DNA from: Jeotgalibacillus proteolyticus
GTDB taxonomy: Bacteria > Bacillota > Bacilli > Bacillales > Jeotgalibacillaceae
Reading direction: 5' to 3'
NCBI RefSeq assembly: GCF_002926065.1
Contig: NZ_PREZ01000003.1
Location: 436,501 to 500,500, forward strand
Length of the DNA stretch: 64,000 bases
Made by a program: the position numbers and the translations under genes. Positions 33,785-42,808 of this stretch are shown piece by piece (within the stretch, counting starts at the first letter, position 1; the number at the start of each line of letters is the position of its first letter). The notes beneath the pieces were generated by a model. The model saw only the letters and a list, made by a program, of their open reading frames with translations. It made no database searches and was not told the DNA's origin.

Positions 33785-34585
33785 CTATTCATTCAACCCT
33801 TTATGTACAAGCTCCATTACGTAATCCTTATGCTCCGGATGGCAGGCGATAAAATAAGGCGTCCCACTCACCGTTTGAAATTCTTCTCCTGAAAAATCTA
33901 AAACCGCTCCGCCTGCTTCTTTTACCATTAAAAGACCCGAATACAAGTCCTCACCCTCTGAATTATAAAGAATGATTGCATCAATATCTCCTTTAGCAAG
34001 CATCGCCCAGGCAAGTGTCGGTGCCCAAAGCCGGATCATTCTTTTACAATTGACATCGATATGTTGGCGAAGCTTTACTGCCTGTTCTTCATTTTGAACC
34101 CCATGGCCCTGAATCCATCCGATCGTAAACCGTTTAACATTGTCTCTTTTTTTCAGCTCAATGGATTGACCATTACAAAAGCTTCCTTCATTCAAGCTGC
34201 TGACAAATAATCGATCTAAAAATGGATCATAAATGACCCCAAGAACAGGCTGATCTTTATACAGAAGCGCAATGGAGGAAGCAAAAACAGGAAGACCCAT
34301 CGCAAAATTATTCGTCCCGTCCAAAGGATCCACATGCCATACCCAGTCGCTTTCAACCCCATTATTACCAGCTTCTTCACTTTGAATCTGATGATCCGGG
34401 AACGCCCTGTTTAATTCATTAATGATTACCTTCTCAGCCAGGTAATCAGCCTCCGTCACCACATCTCCGTGATCCCCTTTTTCTTCAATCGATAGCACCT
34501 TCCCAAATTGTTCTTTCGCAATTTTCCCCGCCTCAACAATGATCTTTGATGCGACTGCCTTAGCCTTTTGAATGGTTTGTTCCAT
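33785..34585 (-). CDS. Inositol monophosphatase family protein
   Basis: I start at the ATG at 34585 (266 residues), 5 nt after GGAGG; an upstream in-frame start at 34651 has no such site. Metal-binding motifs are complete: IQSEEAG (E-E), HVDPLDGTNNFAMG and a C-terminal GAVLDF. Members hydrolyse inositol phosphate, 3'-phosphoadenosine phosphate or fructose bisphosphate; which one is not clear. The gene lies just upstream of the adenylyltransferase. Confidence 0.85.
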   Translation of the reverse strand: MEQTIQKAKAVASKIIVEAGKIAKEQFGKVLSIEEKGDHGDVVTEADYLAEKVIINELNRAFPDHQIQSEEAGNNGVESDWVWHVDPLDGTNNFAMGLPVFASSIALLYKDQPVLGVIYDPFLDRLFVSSLNEGSFCNGQSIELKKRDNVKRFTIGWIQGHGVQNEEQAVKLRQHIDVNCKRMIRLWAPTLAWAMLAKGDIDAIILYNSEGEDLYSGLLMVKEAGGAVLDFSGEEFQTVSGTPYFIACHPEHKDYVMELVHKGLNE

Positions 34586-34770
34586 ATGTACCTCCATTAA
34601 ACTATTTGCTGGCTTGTTCAGATTAAATAGTCTTTTACTTAACCCTACCATAAAAATATCCTATTTTTTAAATTATAAGAATTTTATTGTAATTTAGTAG
34701 GTTTGAAGTCTCCTCACTTAGGTAATTTATTACAGACAGGACAAAATACTTAAGAAAAGGTTGTGAAAGT

Positions 34771-36075
34771 GTGAAAAAATCACGATTATTATTAGCAGCT
34801 CTTCTATCTTTATTACTAATTTTAGCGGCATGCGGAAATGAAAAAGCGAGTTCGGAAGAAGAAAGCAATTCAAATACTGAAGCTGAAGAGAATGCTGAAT
34901 TGGAAGTAACAGATGCAGAAACAGCGGATGTAACAGCTGACGAAGAAACAGAAGATCCAACTGAAACCGAAGAGGCAGAAGCTGATGAAGCGTCCGACGC
35001 CTCTGGCTCAGGGACTGAGCTCAACCCGGCGATCGCCGAGGAATCAGAGGGAAATGTAGAAATTATTTATACCAACCAAGACCCTGGATATGTACATAAT
35101 ATGGATGACTTTATTGTAACCGTAGATGAGTACCAGATTGTTCAGGTAACCGATATGAACCAAAACAATATCTACTCATTTGATGAGCAAACCGAAGGCT
35201 ACGTAGTAACAGCAAAGGTAACGCTTGATAATACCAGAGACACAAAGGTAGTCTATAACAATATGTATCGTATCCAATATGCGAATGAAACAGATTTTAT
35301 TAATAACGATATTAGTAAAACGTTCGTAAAAGACACCTTTCCAAAATCCGAAACGGAAACAGAGGTATCGACATATGGAGCTGGTGAAAAAGTAACCGGA
35401 TTAATTTCCTTTACCTTAACGAATGAAGAATTTGAAGCGCTAAGCGATGTTCAACCCAAATTTATTATTGAAGGCGGGGCAGCGGACGATGCAAGCATGG
35501 CCGGAAGCTTTAAAGGCAATGCCGTTTTTGATTTTCTCTATAGCGGTGAGCAGCAGGAAGTAACAGCCTCCGCCCCATCATTTTACCCTGACCGCTTAAC
35601 AACCGATAATATGGCCGACAAAGAAATGATCTTTGAAGAGTCTGATCTAAATGAGAGTCAAAGCATTGATGATGTGATGATTACACTAGAAGGTGTACAG
35701 TATGCTGAAGTACTGCCAACTGAGACGAATGAGGAACGGTTTAGCAATTTTGGAGACAACGGAATTGTTGCCCTTACAGTGAAATTTAACGTAGACAATC
35801 AGACAGGTGAACCGATTAGTCTTTTTGGTTTAAAATCCAAAGTACTGTTGGATGAAGACCGGGGATCTGTTTTGGCGCAAGGAATGGTTGAGCCTCGTGA
35901 ACCTATTGAAATTGCAGCCGGTGAACAGGGTGAAAAAATCCACGTTTTTATGTTCAGAAAAGATGAGTTCGAGCTTTATGAGCAATTCGATGTTCAATTC
36001 GGTCCTTTTATTGCGGAAAACGGAGAAGAAGCTTTTAAAGGGAAATCTGTTGTGTTTAGCCTTCCAAAAGAATAA
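34771..36075 (+). CDS. DUF5068-type lipoprotein
   Basis: This 434-residue protein has a lipoprotein signal (MKKSRLLLAALLSLLLILAAC, lipobox cysteine about 21). A very acidic, low-complexity linker follows (EEESNSNTEAEENAELE to about residue 90), then two beta-rich domains of similar layout with the opening pattern DFIVTVDEYQIVQV and the related DVMITLEGVQYAEV, as in DUF5068. It is probably anchored outside the cell membrane; function is unknown. It starts at GTG 34771 after AAAGG. Confidence 0.78.
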   Translation: MKKSRLLLAALLSLLLILAACGNEKASSEEESNSNTEAEENAELEVTDAETADVTADEETEDPTETEEAEADEASDASGSGTELNPAIAEESEGNVEIIYTNQDPGYVHNMDDFIVTVDEYQIVQVTDMNQNNIYSFDEQTEGYVVTAKVTLDNTRDTKVVYNNMYRIQYANETDFINNDISKTFVKDTFPKSETETEVSTYGAGEKVTGLISFTLTNEEFEALSDVQPKFIIEGGAADDASMAGSFKGNAVFDFLYSGEQQEVTASAPSFYPDRLTTDNMADKEMIFEESDLNESQSIDDVMITLEGVQYAEVLPTETNEERFSNFGDNGIVALTVKFNVDNQTGEPISLFGLKSKVLLDEDRGSVLAQGMVEPREPIEIAAGEQGEKIHVFMFRKDEFELYEQFDVQFGPFIAENGEEAFKGKSVVFSLPKE

Positions 36076-36082
36076 ATGACCT

Positions 36083-36116
36083 GCCCGTCAAAGAACTTCT
36101 TTTGGCGGGTATTTTT
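36083..36116 (+). terminator. Terminator of the DUF5068 lipoprotein
   Basis: CCCGTCAAAGA pairs with TTTTGGCGGG and is followed by TATTTTT, 8 nt after the stop codon. A second hairpin at 36178-36212 (AAATGGG with CCCATTT) likely ends the convergent MFS gene. Confidence 0.75.
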
Positions 36117-36217
36117 GTATTAACCAGCCTGGCTGCACCCGTTTATTTTGAAATTCACCTTCTTAATAAATGGCATGGCAAAATGGGAGCCAAAATCAGC
36201 CCCCATTTCCTGCTTAT

Positions 36218-37438
36218 TTATTCATTTAACAATGCTTTCTCATGTAAGTACGCCCTAAATACAATCAACAGCAGGGCCGAAACGACAAGAAGTCCGCCTG
36301 ACAGGCCAAAAATAAACCGTGGACCGCCCCACTCCGTTAAATAACCGAATACCAGCGTCCCAAGCCCAAACACAGCAAAGTAGGCTGCTTCCTGGGCAGA
36401 ATAAACCTTTGGCAGCAATCGCTCCTTCACATTCACCTGAACGATGGTTTGCTGAGCGACTCCTTTTAGCTGACTGCAAAAACCAAACAGCATGGATAGG
36501 GCAAGCGCTATAAACGGATTTGCGATTAAGGCAAAGCATAAGGTAATAGCTGCAGTAAGGATCCCTCCTGCTATAATGAAAAGCTTTAAACGGGCTTCAA
36601 TCACGCTAGAAAATTTCAGTCCGAGCATTCCCCCGATTAAAAGCCCTGCAAAAAAGCTCGAGTTAATATATCCCCACCATGCTTCTCCCGCCTGAAGCAC
36701 CTCTGCTACATAGATATACATAATCGCTGCGATCCATACGACTCCTGCAGCGGTTTCGATGAGTTCCGTCACACTGATTAATAAAAGAAAAGGTGTTTTT
36801 AAAATGGTCATCCACCCTTCTTTAAACCCATCAAACTTCTTCTCATGAATCGTTTCCTCCCGATCAATGGCTGCTGTTTTTAGCAAACCAATCATCAGAA
36901 CCGATGCAGCAAGATATAAAGCAACAGTAAACCAGACAGTTTGAGCAGCGCCAAAACCTGCGACGAGAATGGCTCCAAGCGGCCATATACCGAGCTGAAT
37001 CGTACGGTCAATTACAGCAATAAAGCTATTTGCTTTCACCAGCTCGTGTTTTTCAACTAACCTCGGAAGCAATGCACCTCTTGCCGGACTCGCCCAGCCG
37101 TCCAAAAAGGCGATGAGTCCGACGAAAACAAATAGAACAGTTAACAAACCATCCTTTAAAAAAACATTCAGAAATAAGACCAGCACAAAAAGAACTGCCG
37201 TTTTCCCCATTTGAGAAAATGCCAGTAATCGCTGCAAAAGAACGCGGTCTAAAAGGAAGGGTGCGAGCAATGCACTTACCATGCGGGCTGTCATATTGAA
37301 AAATGGCAGCAGCGCCATATAAAGTGCTGAACCGGTAACGGCATAGATGGCTGAAATGAGCCCGACGATATATAAAATATCCCCTGCATTGGCCATCGTT
37401 TGCCCGATCCATAAAAAACGAAACGATTTTTTCCCCAT
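36218..37438 (-). CDS. MFS transporter (MFS_3/enterobactin-exporter-like)
   Basis: This 406-residue protein has about 12 membrane helices. The FLWIGQTMANAGDILYIVGL start and a SPARGALLPRLVEKHELVKANSF segment (about 117-139) are typical of the MFS_3 exporter group. The substrate is unknown; drug, siderophore or macrolide export are the usual assignments. The plus-strand frames over it are shadows. Confidence 0.83.
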   Translation of the reverse strand: MGKKSFRFLWIGQTMANAGDILYIVGLISAIYAVTGSALYMALLPFFNMTARMVSALLAPFLLDRVLLQRLLAFSQMGKTAVLFVLVLFLNVFLKDGLLTVLFVFVGLIAFLDGWASPARGALLPRLVEKHELVKANSFIAVIDRTIQLGIWPLGAILVAGFGAAQTVWFTVALYLAASVLMIGLLKTAAIDREETIHEKKFDGFKEGWMTILKTPFLLLISVTELIETAAGVVWIAAIMYIYVAEVLQAGEAWWGYINSSFFAGLLIGGMLGLKFSSVIEARLKLFIIAGGILTAAITLCFALIANPFIALALSMLFGFCSQLKGVAQQTIVQVNVKERLLPKVYSAQEAAYFAVFGLGTLVFGYLTEWGGPRFIFGLSGGLLVVSALLLIVFRAYLHEKALLNE

Positions 37439-37565
37439 ATAAATGCTCCTTTACATTATTCAGTTGTCTCATTTATAAGGGGGTGTTTACATTGGACGAG
37501 CTCCTTTTCCTTTGTCTTTATTTAACAATACCATAATTGGAATCTGGAAAAATAGCCAAATAAAA

Positions 37566-37599
37566 AATCCCTGGCTCTATTATTGCAGAGCCAGGGATT
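37566..37599. terminator. Strong bidirectional terminator
   Basis: AATCCCTGGCTCT pairs perfectly with AGAGCCAGGGATT around an 8-nt loop. It lies just downstream of the small gene at 37607 on the minus strand. Confidence 0.88.
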
Positions 37600-37606
37600 A
37601 TTATAA

Positions 37607-37912
37607 TCAGCTATTTTGTTCTTCTTTTTCAAGCTCGCGCTGCTCTGCATGCGTTTGAGGAAAACCATTCGCCTGCCATTCATCACGAAATGCCTCATCC
37701 AGTTTCGTCAGGCCTTGTGCTTCCTTAACGTCCTCAGCATCCGGGCTTTCCTGAATGTCGACCTTCTTGCTGTTTCTCATATCTGTAACTTCAAGAAATT
37801 CCATATCTTCGGCTTTTCCTTTTTTCTTTTTAATTTGATACCCAGCCACTGCGGCTGCGGCACCGGCAGATAAAATGGAACCCGCCACAATACTCTTTGT
37901 TGACATCTTCAT
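37607..37912 (-). CDS. Small anchored charged protein, unknown
   Basis: This 101-residue protein has one N-terminal hydrophobic helix (SIVAGSILSAGAAAAVAGY) followed by a basic KKKKGKAED stop-transfer and an acidic, helical tail rich in E and Q. The layout recalls YtxH-type stress proteins, but the sequence is too short to assign. AGGAG precedes the ATG by 8 nt. A GGGTAT upstream on this strand lacks a SigB -35. Confidence 0.6.
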   Translation of the reverse strand: MKMSTKSIVAGSILSAGAAAAVAGYQIKKKKGKAEDMEFLEVTDMRNSKKVDIQESPDAEDVKEAQGLTKLDEAFRDEWQANGFPQTHAEQRELEKEEQNS

Positions 37913-38287
37913 GGTTATTCCTCCTTTTCACGTAAAAGAATTCACCTTACTGTAATACCCGCTTTTCAAAATTTATATGATAAATGCTTTAAAATAAATC
38001 ATTAGACCTATTTTTTAGGAATTTTAATCCTTAATTTGTAAAATTCACACTAGTGTAACTCGACGAAAATTAATAGAATGACCGTCTCCACTTCCGTCAA
38101 GTCCATATAAAATATAGACAAAATAGTTATTCTAGACAAAATAATAGTTACTTCCTTTATGGAAATATCACTCTACCATTTCTGCACTATTTTTCACCTA
38201 AATTCCCTATTTTTAGTAATTATTTAACTGTAAGCCCTTTCAATTAAGGTGCATTTTGATTTATTTGAAAATTATTTCAAAATACCT

Positions 38288-38316
38288 TTGACACCGTAAT
38301 AAATCCATTATAGTAT
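38288..38316 (+). promoter_or_regulatory. SigA promoter of the metNIQ operon
   Basis: TTGACA at 38288-38293, a 17-nt spacer and TAGTAT at 38311-38316 lie about 30 bp upstream of the SAM aptamer. The rest of 37913-38287 is AT-rich without a gene. Confidence 0.8.
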
Positions 38317-38347
38317 TTATGTCATGCTATCAAAATTTTATATGGAA

Positions 38348-38452
38348 ATTATCAAGAGCGACTGAGGGATAGGCCCTATGACGTCCAGCAACCCCCAGCA
38401 AACCTGGGAAGGTGCCAATTCCTGCAGAATGATATCATTCTGAAAGATAACC
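38348..38452 (+). promoter_or_regulatory. SAM-I riboswitch (S box)
   Basis: The conserved order is present: TTATCAAGAG, GACTGAGGGA, GGCCCTATGACG, CCAGCAACC, GGAAGGTGCC and a closing GATAA. It senses S-adenosylmethionine and should switch the methionine uptake genes off when SAM is plentiful. Confidence 0.95.
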
Positions 38453-38466
38453 AAAATCCATTTTCG

Positions 38467-38498
38467 GTGCCTCTTTCATAATGAAAGAGGCATTTTTT
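38467..38498 (+). terminator. S-box terminator
   Basis: GTGCCTCTTTC pairs with GAAAGAGGCAT around ATAAT, followed by a T-run. It is placed between the aptamer and metN as in transcription-attenuating S-box leaders. Confidence 0.9.
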
Positions 38499-38551
38499 GA
38501 TTTTTTGTTAAATGCGGCTGAAGCCAGTATGACGAGAAAAAGGAGAAGGCT

Positions 38552-39565
38552 ATGATACACATCAAGAATCTGTCAAAGGTTTACAAAACAAAAAAAGGCA
38601 CAGTTTCCGGAGTGGACAATGTCTCTCTTACAATTAATGAAGGAGAAATCTTTGGGATTGTAGGCTACTCAGGGGCAGGTAAAAGCTCCTTAATCCGCTG
38701 CATGAACCTCCTTGAACAACCAACGAGCGGTGAAATTGAAGTGAATGGGCTTGACCTGACAAAGCTTTCTGGTGAGAAGCTTAGAAAAGCAAGACTGAAG
38801 ATGGGAATGATCTTTCAGCACTTCCATTTAATCAGTCAAAAAACAGTGGGAGAAAACATTGCATTTGCTTTAAAAGCCGCAAACACACCGGGAAAAAGGA
38901 TAAATGAGCGGGTGGAGGAGCTGCTTGAAATGGTTTCACTCAGCGATAAAAAGGATGTGTTCCCCGCTCAGCTAAGCGGCGGGCAAAAACAGCGGGTCGG
39001 CATTGCAAGAGCACTCGCAAACAACCCATCTGTCCTGCTTTGCGATGAAGCAACCTCAGCGCTTGATCCGAATACGACTCTTTCGATCCTTCGCCTTCTA
39101 AAGAAAATTAACCGGGAGTTTAACATCACAATTGTCCTGATCACCCATGAAATGAATGTGGTAAAGGAAATCTGTGACAGAATGGCTGTTATGCAAGATG
39201 GCAAAGTAGTGGAGCACGGCGAGGTGTATGACATCTTTTCTGATCCTCAGACGGAATTAACAAAGGAATTTATTACTAGCGTTGTTTCCTTTGATGTCCC
39301 TAAGCCCATTCTTGATGCCTGCACTGGACGGATTTTAAAGGTGCTGTTCCGCGGAGATGTTGCAGGTGAAGGCGTCATTACGGACACCGTCCAGCAATTC
39401 AATATAAAAGGCAACTTCCTGCATGGCTCGATTGAATACATTCAGGAGCGGCCGCTTGGACTGTTCTTAATGGAGCTAAAAGGAACGGATGACGACATAT
39501 ATCAGGCCATCTCGTATATGGAAAAACGGGGCGCCCGGGTGGAGGTGATTGAAAATGGAATTTGA
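38552..39565 (+). CDS. metN: MetN: methionine ABC transporter ATPase
   Basis: This 337-residue ABC ATPase has Walker A GYSGAGKSS (38-46), signature LSGGQKQRVG (about 141-150), Walker B VLLCDEATSALD and the C-terminal NIL/ACT-like domain (from about 255) that senses methionine in MetN proteins. It is the first gene after the S-box leader and overlaps metI by 11 bp. Confidence 0.95.
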   Translation: MIHIKNLSKVYKTKKGTVSGVDNVSLTINEGEIFGIVGYSGAGKSSLIRCMNLLEQPTSGEIEVNGLDLTKLSGEKLRKARLKMGMIFQHFHLISQKTVGENIAFALKAANTPGKRINERVEELLEMVSLSDKKDVFPAQLSGGQKQRVGIARALANNPSVLLCDEATSALDPNTTLSILRLLKKINREFNITIVLITHEMNVVKEICDRMAVMQDGKVVEHGEVYDIFSDPQTELTKEFITSVVSFDVPKPILDACTGRILKVLFRGDVAGEGVITDTVQQFNIKGNFLHGSIEYIQERPLGLFLMELKGTDDDIYQAISYMEKRGARVEVIENGI

Positions 39566-40226
39566 TGTTCAGCATATGATCGAGCTTTGGCCAGAGATTA
39601 CTAAGGCTTTTGGCCAGACCCTCTACATGATTGGCATTTCATTAAGTGTGGCGATCATTATCGGGCTGCCCCTTGGGATCTTGCTATTTGTTACAGACAA
39701 AGGGTTATTTCTTGAAAATCGATTCGTAAAGTCAACGTTTGGGTTTGTTGTTAATATGGTCCGTTCCATTCCCTTCATTATTCTATTAGTCGCACTTTTC
39801 CCTTTAACACAGATCATTGTTGGAACTACGGTTGGACCGCTCGCTGCGAGTGTTGCCTTATCGGTCGCGGCAATTCCATTTTTTGCACGAATCGTCGAAA
39901 CTTCCTTGCGGGAGATTGATAAAGGAGTCATTGAGGCAGCAGTGGCTGTCGGCGCCACCCCCTGGATGATTATAAAGGATGTCTTGCTGCCGGAAGCCAA
40001 ATCCAGTATTGTACAGGGCATTACTTTAACTATTATCAGTTTAGTTGCCTACTCCGCAATGGCTGGTATTATCGGAGGCGGTGGAATCGGTGACTTAGCC
40101 ATTCGCTTTGGCTATTACCGTTACGACGATACGATCATGATTGTAACAGTCGTAATTTTAATTATTCTCGTTCAGCTTATCCAGCAAATTGGAGACTGGA
40201 CCTCAAAAGCAATAGACAAACGATAA
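39555..40226 (+). CDS. metI: MetI: methionine ABC transporter permease
   Basis: This permease has 223 residues from the ATG at 39555, 6 nt after GGAGGTGA; the TTG at 39549 is inferior. It has five membrane helices and the EAA loop EAAVAVGATPWMIIKDVLLPEA (about 118-139) that docks to MetN. The start lies within the end of metN. Confidence 0.94.
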   Translation: MEFDVQHMIELWPEITKAFGQTLYMIGISLSVAIIIGLPLGILLFVTDKGLFLENRFVKSTFGFVVNMVRSIPFIILLVALFPLTQIIVGTTVGPLAASVALSVAAIPFFARIVETSLREIDKGVIEAAVAVGATPWMIIKDVLLPEAKSSIVQGITLTIISLVAYSAMAGIIGGGGIGDLAIRFGYYRYDDTIMIVTVVILIILVQLIQQIGDWTSKAIDKR

Positions 40227-40244
40227 AAAAGGAGAGAAATTTAG

Positions 40245-41069
40245 ATGAAAAAAGGGTTATTATCAGGATTATTAGTATTATCAATCGGCGCTCTTGCAGC
40301 GTGCGGCGGCGGAGACGATTCAGGAAGCGAGGACGGGAAATCGGTTACACTTGGCGGTACGGCAGGACCTTATAGCGACATGCTTAATCAGGCGATTAAA
40401 CCAGGACTGGAAGAAAAGGGCTATGAGGTAGAGATTATTGAATTCCAGGATTATATTGCACCAAATAACTCACTTGACGACGGTTCTATTGATGCTAATC
40501 TTTTTCAGCATACGATCTATTTAGAAAATTTCTCAGAAGAAAATAATATGGAATTGTCAGCCTTAATTCAGGTTCCGACTGCTCCAATGGGCATCTATTC
40601 CAGCAAATATGAATCGTTTGATGAAGTGGAAGATGGCGCTACAATTGCGATTCCAAATGATCCGGTTAATGCTGCCCGTGCATTTTTAATTCTTCAGGAT
40701 GAGGGATTAATTGAGCTTGATCCAGAAGCTCCTGAACTGACCGCTTCTGAAAGAGATATTCAAACCAACACTAAAAACCTGGTATTCCAGCCTATTGAGG
40801 CAGGAGGATTGCCCCGCCAGGTCGACAGCTCTGATCTGGCTGCTGTTCCCGGCAACTTTGCTTTAGCTGCCAGCATGGATCTGCTGGATGCGCTCGTGCT
40901 TGAAAATATGCCGGATGAATACCGCAATGTTGTAGCGGTTAAGACGGAAAATGAAGATTCTCAGCTAGCAAAGGACTTAGTGGAAATTGTTGAATCAGAG
41001 GAATTCGAGCAAATTATCGACGAAAATTTTGAAGGCTTTGGAAAACCTGAATGGATGGAAAACCGATAA
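40245..41069 (+). CDS. metQ: MetQ: methionine-binding lipoprotein
   Basis: This 274-residue NlpA-family lipoprotein has a lipobox cysteine at about residue 20 (ALAACGG). The mature domain starts with VTLGGTAGPYSDMLN and contains NDPVNAARAFLILQDEGLI and LPRQVDSSDLAAVPGNFAL, typical of methionine-binding proteins. The Shine-Dalgarno is AAAGGAGAG. It completes the ABC importer. Confidence 0.94.
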   Translation: MKKGLLSGLLVLSIGALAACGGGDDSGSEDGKSVTLGGTAGPYSDMLNQAIKPGLEEKGYEVEIIEFQDYIAPNNSLDDGSIDANLFQHTIYLENFSEENNMELSALIQVPTAPMGIYSSKYESFDEVEDGATIAIPNDPVNAARAFLILQDEGLIELDPEAPELTASERDIQTNTKNLVFQPIEAGGLPRQVDSSDLAAVPGNFALAASMDLLDALVLENMPDEYRNVVAVKTENEDSQLAKDLVEIVESEEFEQIIDENFEGFGKPEWMENR

Positions 41070-41084
41070 GAAAGAAGTGTTAGG

Positions 41085-42155
41085 ATGGAAGACATTATTG
41101 TGCGGGGAGCCCCTGCTGAGTATGTATGTCAACAGGATGTTCTTAATGAGCTTGAAAGCAAATTAGCCCATAGAAAAATAAAAAAGGTCCTCCTCTTAAC
41201 AGGAGAAAAGTCGTGGGAAGCAGCAGAACCCTTCTTCCCCGAGTTGACCGGCATCACCGTTGTGCATGAAGTTTATAACGGGGAATGCACCCTTTTAGAA
41301 ATTGACCGGACAGCTAAGCTTGCAAGGTCTGAGGAGGCTGATGCCATCACCGGAGTTGGCGGCGGCAAGGTGCTTGATATCGTCAAAGCCGCAGCAAGTG
41401 AAAGCGGGCTAAAGTCAGTCCTGATCCCTACTCTTGCTTCAAATTGTGCACCATGGACGCCGCTCAGTGTGATTTATAATGAGAAAGGCATCATGACCCA
41501 TTATGATGTTTACCCAATGAGCGTTGATTTGCTGTTAGTTGAACCGCGTCTGCTCGTAACTGCACCTGTATCGCTGCTAGTGGCAGGCATTGGAGATACG
41601 CTCGCTAAATGGTACGAGGCAGATGTGCAAATCAGCCGGCTCGAAAATCCTTCACACGCTATCAGGATAGCCCATTATACAGCCAGACTCTGTGCTGATA
41701 CCATGTTTGAGCACGGGGAAAGAGCTGTGGAGGATGCCAAAAATAATCGTGTAACTGATTCTTTCATTAAAGCAGCTGAAGCCATTATCATGCTTGGCGG
41801 TATGGTTGGCGGCTATGGAGACAAGCTTGGACGGGTAGCTGGTGCTCATTCTATTCATAACGGAATGACGATTGCACCCGAATCTCACCAGGCGCTTCAC
41901 GGAGATAAAGTGGCTTACGGGATTTTAGTCCAGCTGCTGCTTGAAGGGAAAGCGGATGAGGCTCACGGCTTGCTACCATTTTATAAGAAACTTGGGCTCC
42001 CTTCTTCCCTGAAGGATCTTGAGATTCCGGTGGAATGGATTCAAAGGATCGCCGAGCAGGCAACGATTGAAAAGGAATCGATTCATTGTTTGCGTGAGAC
42101 AAGGATTACCGCTAATGAAGTGGAAAATATCATGATACAGCTCGAAAACGGCTAA
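41085..42155 (+). CDS. GldA-family iron-containing alcohol dehydrogenase
   Basis: This 356-residue protein is of the glycerol-dehydrogenase family. It has the nucleotide motif GVGGGKVLDIVKA (about 86-98), PTLASNCAPWTPLSVIY (about 112-128) and metal ligands equivalent to those of GldA: Asp in GIGDTLAKWYEA, His in RVAGAHSIHNGM and His in ALHGDKVAYG. It lies 15 bp after metQ and before the operon terminator, so it is under S-box control. A role in methionine or methylthio-compound metabolism is suggested by context only. Confidence 0.85.
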   Translation: MEDIIVRGAPAEYVCQQDVLNELESKLAHRKIKKVLLLTGEKSWEAAEPFFPELTGITVVHEVYNGECTLLEIDRTAKLARSEEADAITGVGGGKVLDIVKAAASESGLKSVLIPTLASNCAPWTPLSVIYNEKGIMTHYDVYPMSVDLLLVEPRLLVTAPVSLLVAGIGDTLAKWYEADVQISRLENPSHAIRIAHYTARLCADTMFEHGERAVEDAKNNRVTDSFIKAAEAIIMLGGMVGGYGDKLGRVAGAHSIHNGMTIAPESHQALHGDKVAYGILVQLLLEGKADEAHGLLPFYKKLGLPSSLKDLEIPVEWIQRIAEQATIEKESIHCLRETRITANEVENIMIQLENG

Positions 42156-42164
42156 TAGTCTATT

Positions 42165-42199
42165 AACCTTCCTCAATTTTTATTGGGGAAGGTTTTTTT
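42165..42199 (+). terminator. Terminator of the metNIQ-dehydrogenase operon
   Basis: AACCTTCCTCAA pairs with TTGGGGAAGGTT, followed by a run of T, 10 nt after the last stop codon. Confidence 0.88.
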
Positions 42200-42321
42200 C
42201 ATGGGATGTTTCTTCCTATTCTTTTAGGCTTTCATGATTATCTTTATAGCCACAGGGTAAAGTGGAGAAAAAAGGAATCATCAGGATATATGGTTAAATC
42301 AAGAAAACGGAGGGATACATA

Positions 42322-42789
42322 ATGGCTGCAGGAAAACAACATCAGTCCAACCGCTCACTTTATTCAGCACGTAATCTATGGTCAGGATTTTTATTTGGAT
42401 TAGGTATGGTCGCCTTTTTTGATGAGACCGTTTTTCATCAGCTGCTCCGCTGGCATCATTTTTATGATCGGTCAACAACGGATATCGGTCTGATTTCAGA
42501 TGGTTTGTTTCATGCCTTCAGCTGGTTTGCGACCATTGGCGGATTGTTTATGTTTGCCGACCTTAGAAGAAGACAGGGGCTTTGGCTAAAAAGATGGTGG
42601 GGCGGTGTGCTTTTAGGAGGGGGTATTTTTCAGCTTTATGACGGAATCATTCAGCACAAGCTGATGAGAATTCACCAGATCCGCTATGTAGAGAATGTAG
42701 TTGTTTATGATATTATCTGGAACGTTTCAGCTCTTGCCATGATTGCAGTCGGAGCTTTCCTTCTTTACAAAACGGGGAAAAGAAAATAA
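42322..42789 (+). CDS. DUF2243 membrane protein
   Basis: This 155-residue protein has four membrane helices with histidines at the membrane border: MVAFFDETVFHQLLRWHHFYD (about 34-54) and LYDGIIQHKLMRIHQIR. These are hallmarks of DUF2243. The family often sits next to CtaG-like genes, as here (19-bp gap), which suggests a link to copper handling or oxidase assembly. CGGAGGG precedes the ATG. Confidence 0.85.
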   Translation: MAAGKQHQSNRSLYSARNLWSGFLFGLGMVAFFDETVFHQLLRWHHFYDRSTTDIGLISDGLFHAFSWFATIGGLFMFADLRRRQGLWLKRWWGGVLLGGGIFQLYDGIIQHKLMRIHQIRYVENVVVYDIIWNVSALAMIAVGAFLLYKTGKRK

Positions 42790-42808
42790 CAGCTAAGGAG
42801 GAATCGCT

